NCBI GenBank assembly: GCA_033791145.1
Contig: JASJHH010000153.1
Coordinates: 1-13,052, forward strand
Reading direction: 5' to 3'
Source: JAALKW01 sp033791145
GTDB lineage: Bacteria > Pseudomonadota > Gammaproteobacteria > Legionellales > Legionellaceae
Length of the DNA stretch: 13,052 bases
Shown here: positions 1-6,603 of the stretch, piece by piece
Position numbering within the stretch: the first letter of the stretch is position 1
How the letters are laid out: every line of letters begins with the position of its first letter
Notes under the pieces: generated by a model
Database searches by the model: none
The model's input: the letters and a program-made list of their open reading frames with translations, nothing else
What the model was told of the DNA's origin: nothing
Position numbers and translations under genes: made by a program

Positions 1-24
1 CAGCAATTCCCGAGCTAAATAAAA
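1..24. repeat. Left terminal inverted repeat of the insertion sequence
   Basis: Starts with CAGCAATTCCCG. Its partner at 1592-1615 is the reverse complement: 12 bases are perfect, then three mismatches, then TAAAT and further A-rich matches, giving about 20 of 24 identities. Confidence 0.8.
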
Positions 25-112
25 AGGCCGAAGTCACGCAGGTTTTGAGTGCAATATGAAATAATAAATCGTAAACTATTTTGGGATTATAGAGAGCTAA
101 GGACAGTAAGCT

Positions 113-1435
113 GTGGGATTTACGCGAAAATATTTATCAGCAGATGGATTAATTAATATTATTCGGCATGGGTTGCGCCGAGAAAAGTTTAGGCCAATAA
201 AAAAATCACCCTATAGCTGGGAAGATTGTATTATGTCCGGCCTGGCAGTATTTGGCTTTAAATTCCCCTCGTTACTTCAGTTTGAAAAAAACAAAGCATT
301 AGACCCATGGATTCGTCGAAATTTACGGACGCTTTATAAGGTAGAGCAAGCCCCGAGCGATACGTGCTTACGGGAGCGGCTTGATGAGATATCTCCGAGA
401 CAGCTCAGACGGCCATTCAAGCAAATATTTGCTTATTTGCAGCGCGGTAAAGTTCTGGAGAAATTTCGTTATCTTGATGGATATCACACCATTTCATTGG
501 ATGGAACGGGGCAATATTCCTCAAAGACGGTACATTGTGACAATTGTTGTGAGAAGCATCATCGAACGGGAGAAACAACGTATTATCATCATATGCTAGG
601 CGCGGTTTTGGTGCATCCTGATAGAAAGGAAGTCATTCCATTAGCGCCTGAACCTATCGTAAAAGGTGATGGTGCCACAAAAAATGATTGTGAGAGAAAT
701 GCTTCGAAACGACTTTTATCTGATTTACGCCGAGAACACCCTCACCTTAAAGTGCTAATTGTGGAAGATGGGTTGGCCTCAAATTATCCGCATTTATCTT
801 TGTTGGACTCACTGAAAATGCAGTATGTCATTGGCGTTAAGCCTGGAGACCATCGGTATCTTTTTGGTTGGATAAAAGATTTACCTGGGGAAACGCATAC
901 TCAGGTAACGGATGATGGGCGAAGCCATCATTTCCAATATTACACTGATGTACCGCTTAACGACGCGAACCATGATTATCGCGTGAATGTTTTAGAATAC
1001 ACAGAAACCCAAAAAAACGGTAAAACACAAAAATTTAGCTGGGTAACCCAGCTTAAAATTTCTCCTGAAAATGTCTATCGTATTATGCGTGTCGGGCGCT
1101 CTCGGTGGAAAATTGAAAACGAAACCTTCAATACGCTCAAAAACCAAGGTTACAATTTTGAACACAACTATGGCCACGGCTATAAAAACCTTTGTTCTGT
1201 GATGACAATGCTGATGATGCTGACGTTTTTGCTTGACCAGGTGCAGCAGATTTGTTGTAAGGTTTATCAAAACGTACGGAAACGCTTAGGCAGCTTAAGT
1301 GCTTTATTTGAAAGAGTCCGCTCCTTTATTACCATCAGCACATGGGTTAGTTGGCATGATTTATATAAATTTATAGGTGTGCCTGAAGAACGTCCTCCGC
1401 CTGGAGAAAAAGGAGGCTTAGCATTTAAGGGATAG
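113..1435 (+). CDS. IS4-like DDE transposase
   Basis: A 440-residue transposase that would cut and rejoin the ends of its own element. Probable catalytic acids are D130 in the SLDGTG motif, D219 in IVEDGLAS and E335 in RWKIENETF. The last lies in a Y..R...E pattern (YRIMRVGRSRWKIE) typical of the IS4-like/DDE_Tnp_1 fold. A His/Cys cluster (H141, C142, C145, C146, H149, H150) follows the first aspartate and could bind metal. This is seen, not proven. The start is GTG with AAGGA at 99-103, nine bases upstream. The frame is complete from start to stop with no visible damage, so the element may be active. The C-terminal half carries a hydrophobic Met/Leu-rich helix region (about 363-378). It is the only gene of the element. 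Confidence 0.9.
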   Translation: MGFTRKYLSADGLINIIRHGLRREKFRPIKKSPYSWEDCIMSGLAVFGFKFPSLLQFEKNKALDPWIRRNLRTLYKVEQAPSDTCLRERLDEISPRQLRRPFKQIFAYLQRGKVLEKFRYLDGYHTISLDGTGQYSSKTVHCDNCCEKHHRTGETTYYHHMLGAVLVHPDRKEVIPLAPEPIVKGDGATKNDCERNASKRLLSDLRREHPHLKVLIVEDGLASNYPHLSLLDSLKMQYVIGVKPGDHRYLFGWIKDLPGETHTQVTDDGRSHHFQYYTDVPLNDANHDYRVNVLEYTETQKNGKTQKFSWVTQLKISPENVYRIMRVGRSRWKIENETFNTLKNQGYNFEHNYGHGYKNLCSVMTMLMMLTFLLDQVQQICCKVYQNVRKRLGSLSALFERVRSFITISTWVSWHDLYKFIGVPEERPPPGEKGGLAFKG

Positions 1436-1591
1436 TTTTATATTCAAATTTAGGTTTGGTTAAACTTCTATGCCTTAAAAAATAAAAAAGCTTAAAACAA
1501 GAGCAAATTCGCTTACTTTGAAAAACGTGAATTAGAGAGGTGTAGCGTGATGAGGTTAAAAAGAAAACATATTCTTGTTTTAGGTAGCTAA

Positions 1592-1615
1592 ATTTAATTT
1601 AAGCGGGAATTGCTG
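1592..1615. repeat. Right terminal inverted repeat of the insertion sequence
   Basis: Ends in CGGGAATTGCTG, the exact reverse complement of bases 1-12. It is immediately followed by a second copy of the same end sequence (see 1603-1628). Confidence 0.8.
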
Positions 1616-1628
1616 GCGGGAATTGCTG
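1603..1628. repeat. Tandem 13 bp repeat at the insertion-sequence right end
   Basis: GCGGGAATTGCTG occurs twice back to back (1603-1615 and 1616-1628). The first copy is the tip of the right inverted repeat. The second lies at the junction with the truncated ATPase gene. It may be the tip of an earlier insertion at the same spot or part of the target. It is not known to be a target-site duplication, because the left flank is outside the window. Confidence 0.75.
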
Positions 1629-1629
1629 A

Positions 1630-2313
1630 GCTTTTACCGCTTATGTTGACTTATATTTAAAAGAAGAAATTCAAGCAGAAGGCTTAGTGCGAAATCTACC
1701 TGGTTTTGCAAGATTTCTGGATTTGGTTGGATTCAGCAATACCGAACCATTAAATTACAGTAAAATTGCTACCGACTGTGGCGTTGATGCCAAAACAGTA
1801 AAAGAGTATTACAACATTTTACTAGATACTTTAATTGGCTATTATGTTTATCCTTTTTCGAAAAATGAAAAACGCCAAGTCATTTCATCAACCCCAAAAT
1901 TTTATTTATTTGATGTGGGTGTGGGATGTTATCTATCAAAAAAACCCGTTCTAGAACTTAGAGGTACTGCCGCAGGAAGTGCTTTTGAGCATTATATTTT
2001 AATGGAATTAACAGCCTATATCGGACTCAATGAACTGAGGTATAAGTTACAATATTGGCGTACTAAAACAGGGCACGAAGTCGACTTTATTACAGAAAAT
2101 GGTAACGTTGCTATTGAAGTGAAAATTTCAAATAATCCGCGTAAAACCGACTACAAAGGTTTATTAACTTACTGTGAGGATCACAAACCAAGATTAGCAA
2201 TTGTAGTCTGTCTTGTCGATGAGGCGAGAAAAACCCATGATAATATTCTTATATTACCATGGAAAAAATTCTTAACTGATTTATGGAATGGTCATATAAT
2301 TCAACATGAGTGA
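1630..2313 (+). pseudogene. AAA ATPase/DUF4143 protein, 3' part only, split by the insertion sequence
   Basis: Reading from 1630 gives AFTAYVDLYLKEEIQAEGL, the segment that follows the ATPase domain in AAA_14/DUF4143 proteins, so homology begins before the first usable start codon (GTG 1687). The Walker A and B half is absent. The remaining part is intact: a winged-helix-like stretch, then the DUF4143 domain with STPKFYLFDVGVG and a PD-(D/E)XK-like pattern (GHEVDFITENG then AIEVK). Full-length members of this family are usually about 370-480 residues; here about 227 codons remain. In-frame TGA at 1627-1629 closes the frame at the insertion-sequence junction. A shorter product from GTG 1687 (208 residues) is possible, but no good ribosome binding site is seen. 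The function of these proteins is poorly known; some are thought to act like toxin or DNA-processing ATPases. Confidence 0.85.
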
Positions 2314-2358
2314 TAACTCGAATAATTACTCATGTTGAATTATATGTTTAATTTTTTT
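2293..2358 (+). terminator. Strong rho-independent terminator after the DUF4143 remnant
   Basis: A perfect 19 bp stem (2293-2311 with 2328-2346) encloses a 16-base loop and is followed by TTTAATTTTTTT. The left arm includes the last codons of the DUF4143 gene and the right part touches the stop codon of the convergent secreted-protein gene. The T-run lies on the plus-strand side, so it mainly serves plus-strand transcription. Confidence 0.85.
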
Positions 2359-3454
2359 GCAAATACTCAACCACCTCACCTTCTGGAATAACAGGTAATA
2401 GCAACTGCCCCTCTTTGGGTTTCGGTGATTTATATTGTGTCCAGCTCCAGCCATCCATGCCTAAATAATACGGGCTTTTGCACACTGCTTTCATGATTTC
2501 ATGTGCCGCTTTAACATAAGCCACTTGTGTTAGGCCCTCAGACGTATAATCTTTGATTAATTTAAAATCCGACGGTGGATTAGACGGGTCGTATAAACCA
2601 TATTGATTAAATTCACCAAAACTTGAAGCCCATGGAAGTACCACTCTATATGCAATTTTATATATTTGTGATTTTGCATCCATAATCTCCAACATATTCC
2701 TAACACCCGCTTTATACTGCTTCATTGGCGTTGGAACAGGAGGCATTGAATCTTGAATATCATAGGCTGAAACAGCAACGAACCCAATGTCACCCAGTAC
2801 TTCACTCATTTTATCCCAATCAGTGACTTTATGAGGATGTAAAAACATCCCAAAACTACGACCATCGGGATGCTTTGTATCAATACAAATCTCACTTTTA
2901 AATTGCTTTAAAATTTCTTTATAAAATGAAAACTGCCCAGGCATACTGATATCAAAGGGCTCTAAATCAAAAAAAATGCCATCTATACTAGGATTTTTAC
3001 AAACTTGGCCTGCAACCAAAGCGGCTGTTTTTGTACCTATTTCAGGATATTGCAACGCTTTTAATAAAGACCCTTTGATCACACCATCAATAATAGGTAA
3101 CATTTTTGCTGTTGGAAAAGCATCATGATATGCCTTAATGGATGCCAGACCTGCGTTATAATAAACAAAGACATTTTTCTTAGGCCCCGAATAAACGCAA
3201 TTACTCGGATTTGTGCAGTACATCTCAACATCCCCTGCATAAGGATACAAACAGCTAATTTTTTTACCTGTGGTCACCTCCGCATTAAATGCCTTAATAT
3301 TGGGTATCCAATGACCAGGATCTTTTGGCTTAGGACCTGCAGGCCCGGTTTTACTGATTGCATCATACAGCAAGGCACCTCGACCTTTCGGTAAATCCAT
3401 AGCTGCTGCATTCATACTCACTATAAAAATCAAACAAAATAAAATATATTTCAT
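2348..3454 (-). CDS. Secreted GH18-like TIM-barrel protein of unknown substrate
   Basis: A 368-residue exported protein. Residues 1-18 form a typical signal peptide (Lys, hydrophobic stretch, then NAAA before the likely cut), so the mature protein should be periplasmic or secreted. Residues 158-165, in the segment IDGIFFDLEP, resemble the GH18 active-site motif DxxDxDxE: D158, D163 and E165 match, but the middle Asp is Phe (F161). A late DGWSWTQY segment (residues 334-341) fits the Trp-bearing last strand of such barrels. It may therefore be a glycoside hydrolase relative with altered or lost activity. Six or more Cys residues (for example 68, 80, 86, 152, 190, 325) could form disulfides. The start is ATG with an excellent GGAGAGGG site at 3458-3465. 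It is divergent from the VOC gene, with 69 bp between the two starts. The family call is an inference from short motifs. Confidence 0.6.
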   Translation of the reverse strand: MKYILFCLIFIVSMNAAAMDLPKGRGALLYDAISKTGPAGPKPKDPGHWIPNIKAFNAEVTTGKKISCLYPYAGDVEMYCTNPSNCVYSGPKKNVFVYYNAGLASIKAYHDAFPTAKMLPIIDGVIKGSLLKALQYPEIGTKTAALVAGQVCKNPSIDGIFFDLEPFDISMPGQFSFYKEILKQFKSEICIDTKHPDGRSFGMFLHPHKVTDWDKMSEVLGDIGFVAVSAYDIQDSMPPVPTPMKQYKAGVRNMLEIMDAKSQIYKIAYRVVLPWASSFGEFNQYGLYDPSNPPSDFKLIKDYTSEGLTQVAYVKAAHEIMKAVCKSPYYLGMDGWSWTQYKSPKPKEGQLLLPVIPEGEVVEYLQKN

Positions 3455-3476
3455 CAGCCCTCTCCTTTTTTATCCT

Positions 3477-3485
3477 TGGTATATA
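3477..3485 (+). promoter_or_regulatory. Possible extended -10 promoter of the VOC-protein gene
   Basis: TGG followed by TATATA (3480-3485) matches an extended -10 element; no convincing -35 is seen. It would start RNA near 3492, downstream of the TTG at 3476, and so favours the ATG at 3524 as the real start. Confidence 0.35.
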
Positions 3486-3523
3486 CTCTAATTAAATATG
3501 CCGAAAAACAAAAGGCGATGCGC

Positions 3524-4783
3524 ATGATTGACCCATTTAAATATATTCCCAAAGGCGATAAAAAAAACTCAGATTATTTTAATGAATATCGCGTGAAAAT
3601 TTATGAACGCAGAGTCTCTAGTGGTTTAAATGATTTAATTGGCAATATGAAAGCGGTTGTCGTACAAGTCCAAACCGGAGATGGCTTACTTTATTTACAA
3701 GAACTCTATGCCATGATGCCTTATCGGTATCATAAGAGTTTTATCTCTGATACACATCGCATTTATATTTTAAAAAATACAACAAAATCGCCGCTCTTTA
3801 TCGTCATGGAACCGCTTGACCCCCAATTTGAAGATGATTTAGCACGCGTGAACTGCATGTATCCGAATGCACGCGAAAAATGTAATGCACGCTACGTCGG
3901 TGAGATATTTCATTGTGAAGATTTAATTGAAACACGCAAAATATTAGAAAGCCATGATTTTCATTTTCAAGATCCAAACCGCATTAAAAATAAGTTTTTT
4001 TCCAACCCACATCTTGCTTTTACGCGTATGTCTGATCATACGTTTAATAGCGTTGGATATTCACATCATGATTTATCAGATATCGAACATTTTGATTTAG
4101 GTCAGCCTTTTTCTCTGACAACATCACAACAAGCAAGTTTAGATAAAATCGACGAATTTTCAAAAACCAGTGGCATCAAACCATTGATGAAAGGCATTGA
4201 CCATTTGGCCACGCGTATTTTAGCCGGTGAACGCGAAGATGCGATTTTAGAATTTTTATGCCTCAGTAATTATTATTTCTGGGGGGCATATAACATCGGT
4301 GATATGAATTCATCCACCAACGTCAATCGTGTGCCACATGGCCATGATATTGAATCTCCCGCCAAAGTATTCACCGCAAATAATACGCCGTTTATGATTA
4401 ACTCGTTTGAAAAATTGCCGATGCCAACTGAAAATTTTGTTCGAAATTATGGCCGGCGCATGCACCATATTGCCATTGAGATTGCCGATGGCGATCACAG
4501 CACCACCATGAAAAATCTTGATTTTGTGATTGATGTTTTAAAACAGCAGATGCAAATTGGTTTTTTGGCGCACGTATTTGGTGAATGTAAAGACGAACCC
4601 GATTTAAAACAAATTTTTTCAAAGCATTCAGATTTATCCATATTAATTACTGAATATGTTGAACGTTGTCATAACTTTGATGGTTTTTTTACCAAGCAAA
4701 ACGTCGCGGCGTTAACCGAGGCTGCAGGCCTTGATGAAGAGGTCAAAAAACATCAAGAAGACAAAGGAATTGTTGGGGATTAA
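3524..4783 (+). CDS. Two-domain VOC-fold protein, 4-hydroxyphenylpyruvate-dioxygenase-like
   Basis: A 419-residue cytoplasmic protein. Its C-terminal half looks like the catalytic domain of the HPPD/glyoxalase (VOC) group. H227 (in IDHLATR), H315 (in HHIAIEI) and E377 (in LLITEYVER) match the two-His-one-Glu iron site spacing. The tail, with FFTKQNVAALTEAAG (about residues 388-402), also resembles this family's C-terminal helix. The N-terminal half (about 30-200) lacks the metal residues, as is normal for the non-catalytic domain. A dioxygenase acting on a keto acid is plausible, but the substrate is unknown; no tyrosine-catabolism neighbours are present. Start: ATG 3524 has AAAGG at 3511-3515 with 8 bases of spacing. 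An upstream in-frame TTG (3476) would add 16 residues but precedes the likely transcription start. It converges on the yafQ gene with a 15 bp gap and no obvious terminator. Confidence 0.65.
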   Translation: MIDPFKYIPKGDKKNSDYFNEYRVKIYERRVSSGLNDLIGNMKAVVVQVQTGDGLLYLQELYAMMPYRYHKSFISDTHRIYILKNTTKSPLFIVMEPLDPQFEDDLARVNCMYPNAREKCNARYVGEIFHCEDLIETRKILESHDFHFQDPNRIKNKFFSNPHLAFTRMSDHTFNSVGYSHHDLSDIEHFDLGQPFSLTTSQQASLDKIDEFSKTSGIKPLMKGIDHLATRILAGEREDAILEFLCLSNYYFWGAYNIGDMNSSTNVNRVPHGHDIESPAKVFTANNTPFMINSFEKLPMPTENFVRNYGRRMHHIAIEIADGDHSTTMKNLDFVIDVLKQQMQIGFLAHVFGECKDEPDLKQIFSKHSDLSILITEYVERCHNFDGFFTKQNVAALTEAAGLDEEVKKHQEDKGIVGD

Positions 4784-4798
4784 AAATCAATAAGCTAA

Positions 4799-5068
4799 CT
4801 ACTTGAACAAATCAGCATGTGTTCCTGTTCGTTCAAAAATAATTATATCTGCCTCTCGCTTATAAATAAGCAACCAGTCAGGCTCAACATGACATTCCCT
4901 ACGAGAAACATAATTTCCTGTTAAACAATGATCACGATTTTTCAACGGCAATGCTTTCTGTTGTAATAAAAGCTGCATAATTACTTGCAATTTTTGCATT
5001 TTTTTATCGCGTTTAATTGCTAATTTGACATCTTTCTCGAACTGTTTTGTTGTAATACTACGTAACAC
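4799..5068 (-). CDS. yafQ: YafQ-family mRNA interferase toxin
   Basis: An 89-residue toxin of the RelE/ParE fold that cuts mRNA in the ribosome when free of its antitoxin. The sequence aligns along its whole length with E. coli YafQ. The residues known to matter there are all present: H47 (RDHCL), H60, D64 and W65 (CHVEPDW), H84 (FERTGTHADLF) and F88. The catalytic set is therefore intact and the toxin should be active. It is the second gene of the operon: its ATG follows the antitoxin stop by 3 bases, so translation is probably coupled. Order (antitoxin first) and sizes match dinJ-yafQ. Confidence 0.93.
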   Translation of the reverse strand: MLRSITTKQFEKDVKLAIKRDKKMQKLQVIMQLLLQQKALPLKNRDHCLTGNYVSRRECHVEPDWLLIYKREADIIIFERTGTHADLFK

Positions 5069-5071
5069 TAT

Positions 5072-5344
5072 TTAGTCCTTATCGTCATCAATCCCTAACT
5101 GCTTAAACATTTCATCCGCGCTATCATAATAGGTTAAATTTTTCCCTTTATCCGTATCCTCAAATGTTTTCTTTGTTTTTGCATTAGGAATACGAATAGC
5201 AAATGGAATACCTTGATGTAACTCAATCTGATGCATGTATAGTTCAATCGCTTCAGATACAGAAAGACCAAGTTCCGTCAAAACGCCTTCGACTGATACT
5301 TTTAATTCAGGTTCAACTCTTGCCCTAACCGTTGCTGTTTTCAT
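5072..5344 (-). CDS. dinJ: DinJ/RelB-family antitoxin
   Basis: A 90-residue antitoxin that binds and blocks YafQ and represses its own operon. The N-terminal 45 residues (TATVRARVEPELKVSVEGVL, then LGLSVSEAIELYMHQI) are a ribbon-helix-helix DNA-binding and dimerisation domain of the RelB/DinJ type. The C-terminal half is charged and flexible-looking, as expected for the toxin-wrapping part, and ends in an acidic DDDKD. The start is ATG with GGGGAGAG immediately upstream (5349-5356). It is the first gene of the operon, driven by the promoter at 5370-5398. Base composition matches its neighbours. Confidence 0.93.
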   Translation of the reverse strand: MKTATVRARVEPELKVSVEGVLTELGLSVSEAIELYMHQIELHQGIPFAIRIPNAKTKKTFEDTDKGKNLTYYDSADEMFKQLGIDDDKD

Positions 5345-5369
5345 ATCTCTCCCCTAGTTAATTGCTTTT

Positions 5370-5398
5370 ATTGTAGCCACAAAGGGCCACAAAATCAA
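5370..5398 (-). promoter_or_regulatory. dinJ-yafQ promoter with likely antitoxin operator
   Basis: On the minus strand: -35 TTGATT (5393-5398), 17-base spacer, -10 TACAAT (5370-5375). The plus strand shows the direct repeat GCCACAAA twice, 10 bp apart (5376-5383 and 5386-5393), one helical turn. It covers the spacer and the edge of the -35, where a ribbon-helix-helix antitoxin could block RNA polymerase. The operator role is inferred. Confidence 0.65.
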
Positions 5399-5469
5399 GT
5401 TAAAATTAAATCACTTGAACCCGACTCTGAGGAATTCCCACAAAATTTTGATATAAATAATTGATTTTA

Positions 5470-5489
5470 TGGATGCCGCGGCACGTAGG
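5470..5489. repeat. Short GC-rich palindromic repeat, related to the pdxB insert
   Basis: TGGATGCCGCGGCACGTAGG is a GC-rich island in AT-rich intergenic DNA, with the self-complementary core TGCCGCGGCA. It resembles a collapsed copy of the element inside pdxB (12366-12395: TGGA, CCGCGG core, then CGTAGG). Probably a dispersed palindromic element. Confidence 0.45.
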
Positions 5490-5507
5490 CAAGAAGACGA
5501 TTAACCT

Positions 5508-5658
5508 CTACATACGCAGCTCAGCAGCAGCTGCTGCGTTCTGCTGAACCACTTCAAGATTCTGCTCTGCACAATAATTATCTGTTTTTTCAAACAATTG
5601 CTGCTTTAATGCATCAGGCGCAAAACTATGTGTAATCGCCTCTCTTGAAATCAATGGT
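5508..5658 (-). pseudogene. Remnant of a small protein gene, C-terminal end
   Basis: On the minus strand an open frame without a start codon runs from the palindrome at 5660 to TAG at 5508-5510. It reads like protein: ITHSFAPDALKQQLF, then a segment with EKTDNYCAEQNLEVVQQN, then an Ala-rich end. The YCAEQ pattern recalls the C-terminal part of small lipoproteins or periplasmic proteins, but I do not recognise the family. The upstream part has been replaced by the palindromic repeat, where the frame soon meets a stop. The likely origin is a gene whose 5' end was lost when the repeat inserted. It could also be chance open frame. Confidence 0.35.
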
Positions 5659-5670
5659 GAAATCAATGGG
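5647..5670. repeat. 12 bp tandem repeat at the edge of the palindrome
   Basis: GAAATCAATGGT (5647-5658) is followed directly by GAAATCAATGGG (5659-5670), 11 of 12 identical. The second copy forms the outer part of the left arm of the 29 bp palindrome, so the first copy may be a target duplication or slippage product. Confidence 0.7.
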
Positions 5671-5722
5671 GTCAGGTTCAATTGATAGAAAAACTATCAA
5701 TTGAACCTGACCCCATTGATTT
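5660..5722. repeat. Perfect 29 bp inverted repeat (MITE/REP-like palindrome)
   Basis: Arms 5660-5688 and 5694-5722 are perfectly complementary around a loop of five A. The core GGGGTCAGGTTCAATTGATAG is not coding. I recall the GGGGTCAGGTTC motif from palindromes linked to REP-associated tyrosine transposases in gammaproteobacteria, which is recollection only. T-rich bases follow the right arm on the plus strand and A-rich bases precede the left arm on the other side, so it may also stop transcription before the rsfS promoter. Confidence 0.85.
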
Positions 5723-5728
5723 TTTCAA

Positions 5729-5757
5729 TTGCTTTTATTTGCACTAACTGTTATGCT
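5729..5757 (+). promoter_or_regulatory. Promoter of the rsfS-rlmH-mrdA-mrdB operon
   Basis: -35 TTGCTT (5729-5734), 17-base spacer, -10 TATGCT (5752-5757) preceded by TGT, an extended -10. The expected start is near 5764, leaving a leader of about 26 bases before rsfS. It begins only 7 bases after the 29 bp palindrome. Confidence 0.6.
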
Positions 5758-5789
5758 TCGCGGCTATTAAATAGAGAAATATTTGTATC

Positions 5790-6131
5790 ATGGCCCGAAA
5801 TATACCACTTGAAACGCTTTTAAAATCACTTGAAGATAATAAAGCACTTGATATCCAAGTTATTAATGTACGCGATCAAACCAGCGTGACAGACTTTATG
5901 GTGATTTGCACCGGGCGTGCATCACGTCATTTACGTGCCATTGCCGAACATGTTATCACCGACATGAAAAAAACTGATATGCCAGCACTTAGCAAACATG
6001 GTCTTAACGACGGCGAGTGGGTATTGGTTGATTTTGGTGAATTTGTCGTACATATCATGCAGGCAACCAGTCGTGATTTTTATAACTTAGAAGCCCTCTG
6101 GCAAGATTCTCCTAAACAAACGCATGCTTGA
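5790..6131 (+). CDS. rsfS: Ribosomal silencing factor RsfS
   Basis: A 113-residue cytoplasmic protein that binds ribosomal protein uL14 on the 50S subunit and keeps the subunits apart when nutrients are scarce. The family pattern is clear along the whole length: ALDIQVINVRDQTSVTDFMV, CTGRASRHLRAIAEHV, then GEWVLVDFGEFVVHIM and FYNLEALW. Length is normal (E. coli RsfS is 105 residues). The ATG has only a weak site (GAGAA at 5774-5778). It is the first gene of the operon, and the last 8 bases overlap rlmH. In many relatives nadD and holA precede it; here the upstream DNA is repeats and a toxin-antitoxin operon, so the locus has been rearranged and rsfS uses its own promoter. Confidence 0.96.
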   Translation: MARNIPLETLLKSLEDNKALDIQVINVRDQTSVTDFMVICTGRASRHLRAIAEHVITDMKKTDMPALSKHGLNDGEWVLVDFGEFVVHIMQATSRDFYNLEALWQDSPKQTHA

Positions 6132-6594
6132 AATCACCCTCGTTGTAATGGGCAATAAAATGCCTGCATGGGTAATTGACGCAAGCAACGAATTTATTAA
6201 GCGCCTCCGTGAGGCGTTTAAATTTAATCTCATAGAAATTCCGCTACTACGCCGCACACACACCCACCAGATTTCACAAGTACTCGAAAAAGAGGCTGAA
6301 AAACTCCATCAAGCACTGCCTAAAAGTGCTTATTTGATTGCACTCGATGCCAAAGGTCATACATATACCAGTGAAAAATTTGCGGCACATGTTGGTAAAT
6401 TACAACATATTACAGGCCATATTTGTTTTGTGATTGGAGGCCCTGAAGGGCTACCGCAAAGTTTGCTCACGCAAAGCCATGAACGTTTGTCACTTTCACA
6501 ACTCACACTCCCTCATCCTATTGCACGCATTATGCTCCTTGAAGTACTCTATCGCTCGTGGTCTATTTTAAATAATCACCCTTACCATAAATAA
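6124..6594 (+). CDS. rlmH: 23S rRNA pseudouridine-1915 N3-methyltransferase RlmH
   Basis: A 156-residue SPOUT-class enzyme that methylates N3 of pseudouridine 1915 in helix 69 of 23S rRNA, using S-adenosylmethionine, late in 50S or 70S assembly. Visible hallmarks are the cofactor-knot segment CFVIGGPEGLP (about residues 101-111), the preceding YLIALDAKGHTYTSEKFA, and the C-terminal YRSWSILNNHPYHK, which supplies substrate-binding residues in the dimer. Length equals the E. coli protein (155). The start overlaps the end of rsfS by 8 bases, indicating coupled translation. Pairing with rsfS, another ribosome-directed gene, is the usual arrangement. Confidence 0.97.
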   Translation: MLEITLVVMGNKMPAWVIDASNEFIKRLREAFKFNLIEIPLLRRTHTHQISQVLEKEAEKLHQALPKSAYLIALDAKGHTYTSEKFAAHVGKLQHITGHICFVIGGPEGLPQSLLTQSHERLSLSQLTLPHPIARIMLLEVLYRSWSILNNHPYHK

Positions 6595-6603
6595 GCGAAA
6601 GTT

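Larger units (their letters stand above)
1..1615 (+). mobile_element. Insertion sequence with DDE transposase, about 1.6 kb
   Basis: The element contains one transposase gene (113-1435) between terminal inverted repeats. The first 12 bases of the window, CAGCAATTCCCG, reappear as their exact reverse complement at 1604-1615, and partial matching continues inward to about 24 bp (about 20 of 24 identical). The window begins on the first base of the left repeat, as expected if a contig broke at a multi-copy element, so the left flank and any target-site duplication cannot be seen. The right end lies directly against a truncated AAA/DUF4143 gene, which suggests the element split that gene. About 170 bases between the transposase stop and the right repeat hold no convincing gene. 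The ISfinder family is not assigned here; the transposase belongs to the broad IS4-like DDE group. Confidence 0.85.

Noticed and set aside
992..1270. Minus-strand ORF of 92 residues inside the transposase gene
   Set aside because: Antisense to a clear DDE transposase; low-complexity composition and no ribosome site.
3476..3523. TTG start adding 16 residues to the VOC protein
   Set aside because: It lies before the likely transcription start and has no Shine-Dalgarno site, whereas ATG 3524 has AAAGG at good spacing.
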